Origin: Bacteroidota bacterium
GTDB lineage: Bacteria > Bacteroidota > Bacteroidia > NS11-12g > UBA9320
Assembly (NCBI GenBank): GCA_003484585.1
Contig: DNBZ01000260.1
Span: forward strand, 11,051-25,215
Direction of reading: 5' to 3'
DNA length: 14,165 bases
The translations under genes and the position numbers were made by a program. The notes under the pieces are model-generated. The model saw nothing but the letters and a program-made list of their open reading frames with translations, was not told the DNA's origin and made no database searches. Below, piece by piece: positions 1 to 6,031 of this stretch (its first letter is position 1; each line of letters opens with the position of its first letter).

Positions 1-561
1 GAAGGATATCGCAAAGCTCTTAGGTTATTTAAAATGGCAGAGAAGTTTAATCTTCCTGTAGTATGCTTAATAGATACTCCTGGTGCTTTTCCCGGTTTAG
101 AAGCGGAGGAAAGAGGTCAGGGAGAGGCTATAGCCAAAAATCTGATGGTAATGGCTACACTCAAAGTACCTATAGTTTGTGTAATAATAGGAGAGGGTGC
201 TAGTGGTGGAGCTTTAGGCATAGGTGTAGGAGACAGAGTTCTGATGTTAGAAAATACGTGGTACTCGGTTATTTCTCCAGAGAGTTGCTCCTCTATACTT
301 TGGCGTAGCTGGGATTACAAAGAGAAGGCAGCAGACGTACTTAGTCTTACATCTGAAAAAATGCTTAAGAATAAACTAATAGACGGTATCATCCCGGAGC
401 CGCTAGGAGGTGCTCATAATGATCCTGATGCTATGTTTAAAACACTCAAGATGGAACTGAAGAAAAATATCAAGGAGCTAAGCGAATTATCTACTAAGAA
501 GCTTGTGAATGCTCGTATTCGTAAGTTTAGTGATATGGGTTCATTTACTGAGACCGCATAA
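1..561 (+). CDS. accA: acetyl-CoA carboxylase carboxyltransferase, alpha subunit (5' truncated by window)
   Basis: The reading frame is open from the first base ([16 protein letters not shown]), so the gene enters the window from the left; the ATG at 34 is internal, not a start. The 186 residues present are the C-terminal part of a family of about 320. Family landmarks are [19 protein letters not shown] and the glycine-rich [12 protein letters not shown], parts of the crotonase-fold carboxyltransferase core, and [13 protein letters not shown] further on. AccA works with AccD to move the carboxyl group from biotin on AccB to acetyl-CoA, giving malonyl-CoA for fatty acid synthesis in the cytoplasm. 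Its stop lies inside the 3' end of the opposing WbqC-family gene (17-base overlap). Identity is secure; only the N-terminal part, including any zinc or dimer contacts there, cannot be assessed. Confidence 0.96.
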   Translation, partial: EGYRKALRLFKMAEKFNLPVVCLIDTPGAFPGLEAEERGQGEAIAKNLMVMATLKVPIVCVIIGEGASGGALGIGVGDRVLMLENTWYSVISPESCSSILWRSWDYKEKAADVLSLTSEKMLKNKLIDGIIPEPLGGAHNDPDAMFKTLKMELKKNIKELSELSTKKLVNARIRKFSDMGSFTETA

Positions 562-1108
562 GATATTCCTTAGTTTCTGGTCCTAGATTAAATAATAAGT
601 CTAGGATGCATAGATTAGATTCGAAGCTTATCTTATCGTCAAAAACCTGAGGATAGGCTTGATGAACTACAGGAGCAGTTTCGGTATAGTAGACAGATGT
701 ATCATCATCTATATTGATTTTCTGATCTGCTTTTATGCATTTATAAATTTCATTAAATAAGGCAAGGTTCAAGTGTAGTACGCAGGTATGCTGCGTCTTG
801 AATACTGCTTCTATTTTATATCCATAATATAGATAGAATGGAGATTTGAGATAGGCTATTTCTATACTCCGCCATTGCTCTGCCTGCCAGTTTGTGCTGT
901 AGTCTATATGCACTTCTTTATACGCACCCTTACGAGTCTTTTTTACGGTGGGAATGCTTAGTTTTTGTCTTCCGTTGCTCGCTACTATTTCAAACTGAGA
1001 TAGAGAGGACTGTTTTTGAAAGGTATGGTTAGTACAGATGCTTTCCGTTTCTGGACGTAGGATATTTATCCAATAGCTAATACTCCCTATGCAGTCTAAG
1101 TTCATCAT
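545..1108 (-). CDS. WbqC-family protein
   Basis: A 187-residue protein recognised by the WbqC-family pattern: an aromatic N-terminal stretch (SYWINILRP), a [19 protein letters not shown] block like the family's 'KQS..NR..I...NG...L.IP' core, then [20 protein letters not shown]. WbqC-like proteins occur near O-antigen and polysaccharide genes and are common in Bacteroidota, but their reaction is not well defined, so no activity is assigned. It starts at the ATG at 1108, four bases inside the end of folK (ATGA overlap), which implies co-transcription and translational coupling. A second in-frame ATG directly follows the first, so the start is uncertain by one codon. The link with a folate gene looks positional rather than functional. 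Its 3' end overlaps accA by 17 bases. Confidence 0.8.
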   Translation of the reverse strand: MMNLDCIGSISYWINILRPETESICTNHTFQKQSSLSQFEIVASNGRQKLSIPTVKKTRKGAYKEVHIDYSTNWQAEQWRSIEIAYLKSPFYLYYGYKIEAVFKTQHTCVLHLNLALFNEIYKCIKADQKINIDDDTSVYYTETAPVVHQAYPQVFDDKISFESNLCILDLLFNLGPETKEYLMRSQ

Positions 1109-1584
1109 ATAAATAAGGTAGTGTCATCTTCTAGGCTATTGAGAAAAGAGTGCATAGTGCCTTTGGTTTTTGGATGTTCAAAATTAGGCATTAGATCACA
1201 TAGAGGTACTAAAACAAAGGATCGATTGATGATTTCTGGATGTGGCACTTCTAGAGTGTTGGTTTTAACTATAAGATCGTCATAAAAAAGTATGTCAATA
1301 TCGATATTACGTGGTCCCCATTTTCGTTCTCTTTGTCTTCCCATTCGCTGCTCTACTGCTTGCAATATGGCAAAGCATTCGTCTATAGACTTCTGGGTAT
1401 CAAAAGCAATAACGGTATTGATATATTTAGCTTGGTTGGTATCGCCCCAAGGTGGAGTTTCATAAAAATGGGCACATGTGGCCGTAGTTTCTATTTCAAA
1501 TTCTAGCTCCCAAAGAGCCTGCATCAGATAACTATATCTATTACCTAAATTGGATCCTAAACCTAGTACCAGCTTTTTTTTCAT
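1105..1584 (-). CDS. folK: 2-amino-4-hydroxy-6-hydroxymethyldihydropteridine diphosphokinase (HPPK)
   Basis: This 159-residue cytoplasmic enzyme transfers pyrophosphate from ATP to 6-hydroxymethyl-dihydropterin, the step before dihydropteroate synthase in folate synthesis. The length is that of stand-alone HPPK. Visible family motifs are GLGSNLGNR (residues 8-16), YETPPWG (41-47), and the signature RKWGPRNIDIDIL (87-99), whose aspartates 95 and 97 correspond to the two magnesium ligands known in E. coli HPPK. PHP at 114-116 is also typical. It is the first gene of a minus-strand pair with the WbqC-family gene and is divergent from the small membrane protein gene, with only 18 bases between the two starts. 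Its promoter must therefore lie inside the coding start of that neighbour; I found no convincing consensus there. The ATG at 1584 fits the family N-terminus exactly. Confidence 0.96.
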   Translation of the reverse strand: MKKKLVLGLGSNLGNRYSYLMQALWELEFEIETTATCAHFYETPPWGDTNQAKYINTVIAFDTQKSIDECFAILQAVEQRMGRQRERKWGPRNIDIDILFYDDLIVKTNTLEVPHPEIINRSFVLVPLCDLMPNFEHPKTKGTMHSFLNSLEDDTTLFI

Positions 1585-1592
1585 TACTTTCG
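1585..1592 (+). promoter_or_regulatory. candidate -7 element (TACTTTCG)
   Basis: TACTTTCG matches the Bacteroidota -7 consensus TAnnTTTG except for one T to C change. It lies ten bases before the ATG at 1603. No TTG-type -33 element is seen 17-23 bases upstream, so the call is tentative. Confidence 0.35.
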
Positions 1593-1602
1593 TTTCACTC
1601 GA

Positions 1603-2028
1603 ATGGAAGATTATATTAAATATATAGCAATCGGAGCTTTCCTGCTATTTCGCTTCATACTTGCTGGCAAAAAAAAGCAAGAAAGTGCGAATAAAACTAC
1701 TTCAGGTAATAAAAATCAAAATCCACAGAGATCTACACCTTCTTTGGATGATATACTTAGGGAATTTACGGGGGAATCGTCCAGACAAGAAGAGGAGCTA
1801 AAGCCAGTAGTTGTGAAGTCTCAGGAAGCCAAAAAGTTAGAAGTAGAAGAGGATCAGTACGATTTTAGACCGGAATATGAGCACCATGCAGATACGGGAG
1901 CGAGTCTTAAGAAAATTCGTTTAGAAATAACGAAGGAGCAAGGACTAGAAGAACATGATGATGCAGAAAATTTTGATTTACGACAAGCGATAATTGCTCA
2001 GACTATTCTAACTCGTCCAGAGTATTAG
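1603..2028 (+). CDS. small membrane-anchored protein of unknown function
   Basis: A 141-residue protein with one hydrophobic N-terminal helix (about residues 5-21, YIKYIAIGAFLLFRFIL) followed at once by GKKKQ, so the chain is probably anchored with a cytoplasmic C-terminal tail by the positive-inside rule. The middle (25-110) is polar, rich in Lys, Glu, Gln and Ser, and likely disordered. Order returns at the C-terminus, FDLRQAIIAQTILTRPEY; I recall similar short endings in uncharacterised Bacteroidota proteins but cannot verify this here. No enzymatic motif is present. The gene starts 18 bases from divergent folK and its stop overlaps the convergent GtrA-like gene by 26 bases. Codon use resembles its neighbours, so it is probably a real, conserved gene rather than a spurious frame. 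Function unknown. Confidence 0.75.
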   Translation: MEDYIKYIAIGAFLLFRFILAGKKKQESANKTTSGNKNQNPQRSTPSLDDILREFTGESSRQEEELKPVVVKSQEAKKLEVEEDQYDFRPEYEHHADTGASLKKIRLEITKEQGLEEHDDAENFDLRQAIIAQTILTRPEY

Positions 2029-2479
2029 AATCTTTTTCTTTAAACAACCAATATTTCTGACCTATGTAGGTGATTGCTACACTAGCCGTAGTAGCTATTA
2101 CAAAGGCAGCTAGTTTATCTACCCCTATTACTAGGGACTTTATCATATCATACGTATCATTATTCAGTGCAAAACTAAATGTATAGTTAGGCAGAGTGTC
2201 TAGCATTAGATTATTCATTCCTACGTTTACCAAAAGAGCTACGGCGTAGAGTAAAGTGAAAAGCATAAGTCTTTTATTGTCTTTCTCAGGCTGTTTCCAC
2301 GTCCAAAACTTATTCATATTATAAGTCACCACCATACCAGAACAAAAGCTGATAGCCTTACTAATACTCGGGTCCATGAACTGAGACAAAGCAAAATATA
2401 CTGTAAAATCTACACCTACAGCGAGTACACCTGAGATGATGAATTTAGTGAGTTGTTTACTTGCTTGATAGATGGCCAT
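2003..2479 (-). CDS. GtrA-like integral membrane protein
   Basis: A 158-residue membrane protein with four predicted transmembrane helices, at about residues 11-34, 39-58, 71-93 and 121-141. The first helix (KFIISGVLAVGVDFTVYFAL) and the NKFWTW motif after helix 2 (56-61) are characteristic of the GtrA/DPMS family (PF04138). GtrA-like proteins are thought to take part in moving polyprenyl-linked sugars across the inner membrane, or to regulate partner glycosyltransferases; the substrate here is unknown. It is the second gene of a minus-strand pair, starting 12 bases after the carboxypeptidase stop, so the two are probably co-transcribed, and both could serve cell-envelope metabolism. The loop between helices 3 and 4 (about 94-118) is rather long and polar. 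Family assignment is firm; the biological role is not. Confidence 0.88.
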   Translation of the reverse strand: MAIYQASKQLTKFIISGVLAVGVDFTVYFALSQFMDPSISKAISFCSGMVVTYNMNKFWTWKQPEKDNKRLMLFTLLYAVALLVNVGMNNLMLDTLPNYTFSFALNNDTYDMIKSLVIGVDKLAAFVIATTASVAITYIGQKYWLFKEKDSNTLDELE

Positions 2480-2491
2480 GTAAAGTGAATT

Positions 2492-3382
2492 CTAAGCCTG
2501 CAAAAATAGCTGATTATCTTTTAGTACTGCCTTCATTCCAAAACGCATTGCCACATTAGGTTTCTGATGCCCAGCTTGGAAACCAAAGTAAATAGGATAA
2601 TCAAATCCAGCGGTGTGTTCCAAGATAATCTCTTCCGCTGTTTTGCCATACGGAATAGCATTGTCATTCATATCGCTCATGCCACCTACTACTAGAGCCG
2701 CTAGATGCTCTAGCTTGCCAGTACGTTTCATATTCATCATCATACGATCTATGTGGTACAGGTATTCATCTAAGTCTTCTATGAATAGTATTTTGCCTCG
2801 TGTATCTATATCAGAAGCAGAACCGCACATACTGTAGAGCATACTCAGATTGCCACCTACTAGTATGCCAGATGCATCTCCTTCTTTACTCAATGGATTA
2901 GAAGCTATAGCATAGCGTAAATCTGCTCCCATAAGTGCGGCTATGAGTGTAGTATTAGATTCTTGCTCTTCTAGACTCGGATCATTTGAGATATTCATAG
3001 GCATAGTGCCGTGTATAGTAGGTGTACCATGATTTTGGTGTATGTGCGAGTGAAAAACGGTAACGTCACTGTATCCCACAAACCACTTTTTTTGCTTTGC
3101 AAGAGGAGTCAGATCTAGCTGGTCTATCACACGTACGCATCCGTATCCGCCTCGCGTACTTACTATAGCACGTACGTTTGGGTCATTTATAAATGCTTGT
3201 ATGTCTTCTACTTTTTCAGCATCTGTACCCGCCATCTGATGGTGTACGTTATGTATATGCTTACCCAGAACTACTTGGAGTCCATGCTTTTCAAAAAAAT
3301 GAACTGCAGGCTGTATTTTTTCAGAATCTATAGCTCTAGCTGGGGATACTATGGCTACGGTGTCGCCTTTTTTCAGATACAT
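2492..3382 (-). CDS. LD-carboxypeptidase (peptidase S66, LdcA/MccF family)
   Basis: A 296-residue protein of normal length for family S66. LdcA enzymes remove the terminal D-alanine from murein tetrapeptides during peptidoglycan recycling in the cytoplasm; MccF relatives cleave microcin-type conjugates. The N-terminus KKGDTVAIVSPAR and the RGGYGCVRVIDQLD block are typical. All three expected catalytic residues are visible: Ser105 in VGYSDVT, Glu202 in LFIEDLDE, and His272 in AGHQKPN. No signal peptide is seen, in line with a cytoplasmic enzyme. The ATG at 3382 aligns with the family start and lies four bases after a TATCTTCG promoter word. It leads an operon with the GtrA-like gene and is divergent from the SnoaL-like gene. 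Murein recycling is the most likely role; immunity to a peptide conjugate cannot be excluded from sequence alone. Confidence 0.92.
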   Translation of the reverse strand: MYLKKGDTVAIVSPARAIDSEKIQPAVHFFEKHGLQVVLGKHIHNVHHQMAGTDAEKVEDIQAFINDPNVRAIVSTRGGYGCVRVIDQLDLTPLAKQKKWFVGYSDVTVFHSHIHQNHGTPTIHGTMPMNISNDPSLEEQESNTTLIAALMGADLRYAIASNPLSKEGDASGILVGGNLSMLYSMCGSASDIDTRGKILFIEDLDEYLYHIDRMMMNMKRTGKLEHLAALVVGGMSDMNDNAIPYGKTAEEIILEHTAGFDYPIYFGFQAGHQKPNVAMRFGMKAVLKDNQLFLQA

Positions 3383-3386
3383 CTTG

Positions 3387-3394
3387 CGAAGATA
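3387..3394 (-). promoter_or_regulatory. -7 promoter element of the LD-carboxypeptidase gene (TATCTTCG)
   Basis: On the minus strand this reads TATCTTCG, one change from TAnnTTTG, and is followed by CAAG and then the ATG at 3382. A TTG lies 19 bases upstream (ACGTTG), within the usual 17-23 base gap to the -33 element. The predicted transcript starts almost at the start codon. The element overlaps the left arm of the 11-base inverted repeat. Confidence 0.55.
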
Positions 3395-3432
3395 TTGTAT
3401 AGAGATGGCAATGCAACGTCAATACAATATCT
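3390..3432. repeat. perfect 11-base inverted repeat in a divergent control region
   Basis: AGATATTGTAT at 3390-3400 is the exact reverse complement of ATACAATATCT at 3422-3432, with a 21-base spacer. It sits between the divergent starts of the LD-carboxypeptidase gene (3382) and the SnoaL-like gene (3453). The left arm covers part of the carboxypeptidase -7 word. Arm length, symmetry and place fit an operator for a dimeric regulator, with the arms about three helical turns apart (31-32 bases start to start), but no regulator gene is adjacent. A cruciform or chance origin remains possible. Confidence 0.55.
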
Positions 3433-3436
3433 GCAT

Positions 3437-3444
3437 TAACATTG
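3437..3444 (+). promoter_or_regulatory. candidate -7 element of the SnoaL-like gene (TAACATTG)
   Basis: TAACATTG differs from TAnnTTTG at one base and lies eight bases before the ATG at 3453. It lies just outside the right arm of the inverted repeat. No clear -33 element was found; tentative. Confidence 0.35.
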
Positions 3445-3452
3445 CAAACGGT

Positions 3453-3812
3453 ATGTTGTCTAAAAGTATAATTACCCAATGGGTAGAATTTTTCAATGCA
3501 GGGGATGCGAGTGCTCTTTCATTCTTATATCATAGTAGTGCGATAAAGGAATTTGCCACAGGCAAAAGAATAGAAGGACGAAAAAATATTTGGGATACCT
3601 ACAAGCAAGAGTTTAGTAGTGCAAAGATGGTTTGCATAGTAGATAGAATGCAAGCCTCAGATGATATGGCAACCTTAGAATGGAAAGATCCGTTAGGCCT
3701 TCGTGGATGCTCTATTTTTAAAATAGTAGATGAGGTCATAGTGCACGAACGTGTATATTTTGATGAGTTGAGTTTTTTGCGAGCACATAAGCTGCCATTA
3801 CCCAAGGTGTAA
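3453..3812 (+). CDS. NTF2/SnoaL-like domain protein
   Basis: A 119-residue protein with the layout of a small SnoaL-like (NTF2 superfamily) cone fold: an N-terminal helix SIITQWVEFFNAGDASALSF, the Y...A...FA stretch where these proteins begin their pocket, a GR..I...Y...F segment (42-54), then strands ending DEVIVHERVYFDE. Such domains act as isomerases, hydrolases or simple binding proteins, so no reaction is assigned. The frame is open back to 3351, but that stretch overlaps the start of the divergent carboxypeptidase and runs through the promoter and inverted repeat, and its translation does not look like the family. The ATG at 3453 puts the first helix at the N-terminus as in relatives. 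No signal peptide is visible. The strong hairpin at 3924-3948 may end its transcript. Confidence 0.72.
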   Translation: MLSKSIITQWVEFFNAGDASALSFLYHSSAIKEFATGKRIEGRKNIWDTYKQEFSSAKMVCIVDRMQASDDMATLEWKDPLGLRGCSIFKIVDEVIVHERVYFDELSFLRAHKLPLPKV

Positions 3813-3923
3813 TCTTTATTAATTGTATCAACTTACGGTTTCTTTCAACCATTATAAATTATAAAGTAAAATACTCAGTCCTTATAGTGACCCTTAAGTG
3901 ATTCGCCTCAGAAGAGAGCAAAA

Positions 3924-3948
3924 AAAGCCCCGCACAAGGCGAGGCTTT
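3924..3948 (-). terminator. intrinsic terminator, best on the minus strand, possibly bidirectional
   Basis: AAAGCCCCGC (3924-3933) pairs with GCGAGGCTTT (3939-3948) around the loop ACAAG, with one C/A mismatch. Read on the minus strand, the stem is followed by seven T (3920-3926), ideal for ending the HU transcript. On the plus strand the stem is followed by AAATTTTTC, so it could also stop transcription from the SnoaL-like gene. Confidence 0.85.
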
Positions 3949-3995
3949 AAATTTTTCTAAAAAACTACTTCGTATAGTCGTTGCACTGCAACGTC

Positions 3996-4295
3996 TTACT
4001 TAAGTTGTTTTTTAAGTTTGTCGTTGTTCACTGCATCAGCAAAAGTTTTGCCAGCTTTGAATTTAACTGCAACTCTATCTGCTATCTTGATAGTTTTACC
4101 AGTAGATGGGTTTCTTCCGTCTCTAGCTGGTCTGTAAGATGCTGACCAAGTAGCGAATCCTGGGATAGATACTTTGTCACCTGCTTGTACTGCTCCTTGG
4201 ATAGATCCTATAGTAGCTTCTAATGCAGTTTTTGCACTTTCTTTTGTAATACCAGCTTCTACGCTGATAGCGTTTATTAATTCTGTTTTGTTCAT
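3996..4295 (-). CDS. HU-family DNA-binding protein
   Basis: A 99-residue nucleoid protein. HU dimers bend and wrap DNA with little sequence preference. The sequence has the expected helical N-terminal half (NKTELINAISVEAGITKESA), the GF turn at 46-47 and the beta-arm with GRNPSTGK (60-67), whose Pro63 intercalates between base pairs in characterised HU/IHF proteins. It is slightly longer than the 90-residue norm because of a Lys-rich tail, NNDKLKKQLK. The frame extends 12 codons upstream, but MNKTEL at 4295 is the standard HU start, so I take that one. It is a single-gene unit with the terminator just downstream. Upstream on the minus strand, a TATTTTG word at 4310-4304 with a CTTG 18 bases before it may be the promoter. 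HU versus an IHF-like paralogue cannot be separated by eye. Confidence 0.93.
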   Translation of the reverse strand: MNKTELINAISVEAGITKESAKTALEATIGSIQGAVQAGDKVSIPGFATWSASYRPARDGRNPSTGKTIKIADRVAVKFKAGKTFADAVNNDKLKKQLK

Positions 4296-4541
4296 ATCGA
4301 ACGCAAAATAGGGACAAAGGCCCGAATACAAGGGCTTTTGTCTAAAAAATTGACAAAAAGTAATTCAGATGTTATCAACGATTCGTTTTGCGTACACCAT
4401 CGATACCCATTGCATTGTGAGAGATTTTGTCCAGAAAACTTGATTTTTGAGATGCGATTGATTTCTATTCACATTATTTTAACTCCATTCTAAACTGTTG
4501 CCTTGCTTACTTCATTCTGAACAATTAATCTCCTATTCCGT

Positions 4542-4549
4542 TACATTTG
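4542..4549 (+). promoter_or_regulatory. -7 promoter element of the acyl-CoA dehydrogenase gene (TACATTTG)
   Basis: TACATTTG is an exact match to TAnnTTTG and lies 18 bases before the ATG at 4568. No good -33 element is seen at the usual distance. The preceding 246 bases, back to the HU start, hold no other feature I recognise. Confidence 0.6.
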
Positions 4550-4567
4550 CATAATATTTTACGGAGC

Positions 4568-5710
4568 ATGAATTTCGAATTATCAGAAGAGCATTTAATG
4601 ATACAGCAAGCCGCTAAGGACTTTGCTGAGACTGAGTTATTACCAGGTGTCATAGAAAGAGATAACGAGCAACGTTTCCCTGCTGAGCAAATAAAAAAGC
4701 TAGGAGAACTCGGTATGCTAGGTATGATGGTAGATCCTAAGTGGGGTGGCAGCGGTATGGATACCATAAGCTATGTGCTAGCTATGGAAGAGATCTCTAA
4801 GATAGATGCTAGTGCTAGTGTGGTGATGAGTGTAAATAACTCGCTGGTATGCTGGGGACTGGAAAAACACGGTACCGAAGAACAAAAAGAAAAATTCTTA
4901 AAACCACTAGCTAGTGGTCAGATACACGGGGGCTTTTGCCTAAGTGAGCCTGAGGCGGGCAGTGATGCTACAAGTCAAAGAACTATGGCTGTTGATATGG
5001 GAGACCACTATCTACTAAATGGTACTAAAAACTGGATCACCAATGGTAGAACAGGAAGTACATTTTTAGTAATGGCACAGACTGACGTAGAGAAAGGTCA
5101 CAAAGGAATTAATTGCCTTATAGTGACTTCTGATATGGAAGGTTTCGTAGTAGGCAAAAAAGAAGATAAACTGGGAATACGAGGTAGTGATACTCACTCT
5201 CTTATGTTTCAAGATGTAAAAGTGCCAAAGGCAAACAGAATAGGAGAAGACGGATACGGTTTTAAATTTGCTATGCAGGTACTGAGCGGTGGACGTATAG
5301 GTATCGCTGCTCAGGCTCTAGGTATAGCAAGTGGAGCTTACGAGAGAGCACTAGCATACTCTAAGGAGCGTAAAACATTTGGTACTGAGATAATGAATCA
5401 TCAGATTATTCAATTCAAGTTAGCTGATATGGCTACTCGAATAGAAGCTTCTAGATTGTTTTGTCTCAAAGCGGCCTTCTTAAAAGATTCAGGAGAAGAT
5501 TTCTTACAAGCAGCTAGCATGGCAAAATTGTTTGCATCTGAAACAGCTATGTGGGTCACTACAGAAGCAGTACAGATACACGGTGGATATGGATTTGTAA
5601 AAGAATACCATGTAGAGCGTATGATGCGTGATGCTAAGATAACGCAGATATACGAAGGAACCAGCGAAATACAGCGTATGGTTATCTCGAGAAGTATATT
5701 GAGGGATTAG
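4568..5710 (+). CDS. acyl-CoA dehydrogenase (short-chain/butyryl-CoA type)
   Basis: A 380-residue flavoenzyme, the usual length for the family. It oxidises acyl-CoA to trans-2-enoyl-CoA with FAD and passes the electrons to electron-transfer flavoprotein, the first step of fatty acid beta-oxidation. Domains run in standard order: helical N-terminal domain (1-120), beta domain with GGFCLSEPEAGSDA (121-134) and NGTKNWITNG (151-160), then the C-terminal helical domain with QIHGGYGF (336-343) and IYEGTSEIQR (361-370). Glu363 in that last motif is the catalytic base of short-chain and butyryl-CoA dehydrogenases. The frame opens seven codons earlier with a TTG that lies inside the -7 promoter word, so the ATG at 4568 (MNFELSEEH) is the real start. 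It is a single-gene unit with its own promoter and terminator. The exact chain-length preference is not readable. Confidence 0.95.
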   Translation: MNFELSEEHLMIQQAAKDFAETELLPGVIERDNEQRFPAEQIKKLGELGMLGMMVDPKWGGSGMDTISYVLAMEEISKIDASASVVMSVNNSLVCWGLEKHGTEEQKEKFLKPLASGQIHGGFCLSEPEAGSDATSQRTMAVDMGDHYLLNGTKNWITNGRTGSTFLVMAQTDVEKGHKGINCLIVTSDMEGFVVGKKEDKLGIRGSDTHSLMFQDVKVPKANRIGEDGYGFKFAMQVLSGGRIGIAAQALGIASGAYERALAYSKERKTFGTEIMNHQIIQFKLADMATRIEASRLFCLKAAFLKDSGEDFLQAASMAKLFASETAMWVTTEAVQIHGGYGFVKEYHVERMMRDAKITQIYEGTSEIQRMVISRSILRD

Positions 5711-5754
5711 AATTAGATAATAGATTTTTAGACCTTAGAAATTAGACTTTTAGG
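5707..5754. repeat. TTAGA heptad-like tract
   Basis: TTAGA occurs at 5707, 5713, 5728, 5735 and 5742, with a variant TTAGG at 5750. The copies at 5728, 5735 and 5742 are exactly seven bases apart. The tract starts at the stop codon of the acyl-CoA dehydrogenase gene and ends just before its terminator hairpin. The core TTAGAC reads GTCTAA on the other strand, similar to the GTC words of the 31-base repeat nearby. Confidence 0.45.
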
Positions 5755-5763
5755 GTTGTATAC

Positions 5764-5794
5764 AAAAACGCATTTCGAGAGAGATGCGTTTTTT
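5764..5794 (+). terminator. intrinsic terminator of the acyl-CoA dehydrogenase gene
   Basis: AAAAACGCATTTC (5764-5776) pairs with GAGATGCGTTTTT (5781-5793) over a GAGA tetraloop, 13 pairs including one G-U, and runs into T residues to 5794. It sits 54 bases after the stop codon. The A-run on the left arm means it could also act on the minus strand, but no minus-strand gene ends here. Confidence 0.88.
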
Positions 5795-5898
5795 ACTTTT
5801 TTGAGTAAACCTATTTCAGGACAAGTCAAAGAGAGCTTATGGTAAAATTAGCGTACATACATTGTAATCCTTTTCAAACTAAATGGAGCTTTTTCCAA

Positions 5899-5929
5899 AG
5901 TCCTTTGTCAATAGGTCTTGAGTCAAATT
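5899..5929. repeat. 31-base direct repeat, copy 1
   Basis: Matches 7504-7534 in 29 of 31 bases. The shared core includes GTCTTGAGTCAAATT. The sequence is built of GTC words at 7, 8 and 7 base spacing. Copy 1 lies 102 bases before the start of the GT-C-like gene; the flanks of the two copies do not match. Confidence 0.7.
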
Positions 5930-6016
5930 GGAGAGCAGAGTATACATAGGTGATTTTGGAAACTACAGTATTAGCTAGTATCTTGCTGCTCAGTATATGA
6001 TATTTCAATATATAGC

Positions 6017-6024
6017 TATTTTTG
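6017..6024 (+). promoter_or_regulatory. -7 promoter element of the GT-C-like gene (TATTTTTG)
   Basis: Exact match to TAnnTTTG, seven bases before the ATG at 6032, so the transcript leader would be only a few bases. The bases in between form GAGTCAAAT (6025-6033), a nine-base word also present in both copies of the 31-base repeat. No -33 element was found at standard spacing. Confidence 0.5.
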
Positions 6025-6031
6025 GAGTCAA

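Larger units (their letters stand above)
5711..6031. other. 321-base intergenic stretch before the GT-C-like gene
   Basis: It holds, in order: a tract of TTAGA words, the acyl-CoA dehydrogenase terminator, about 100 bases without a recognisable feature, the first copy of a 31-base direct repeat (5899-5929), and a promoter word next to the start of the membrane protein gene. I see no RNA gene. A 36-codon frame at 5839-5949 has no support as a gene. Confidence 0.6.

Noticed and set aside
3351..3452. N-terminal extension of the SnoaL-like frame
   Set aside because: Overlaps the divergent carboxypeptidase start and translates the promoter and inverted repeat; the family fold begins at 3453.
3813..3995. 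Possible tRNA or small gene between the SnoaL-like and HU genes
   Set aside because: No cloverleaf, and frames are short; only the terminator hairpin is supported.
5764..5794. Possible small RNA or CRISPR-like hairpin
   Set aside because: A single stem with a T-tract right after a gene is fully explained as a terminator.
5839..5949. 36-codon frame between the acyl-CoA dehydrogenase and GT-C-like genes
   Set aside because: Contains the 31-base repeat, and both mismatches between the repeat copies would change the amino acid in this frame, so it is not under coding constraint.
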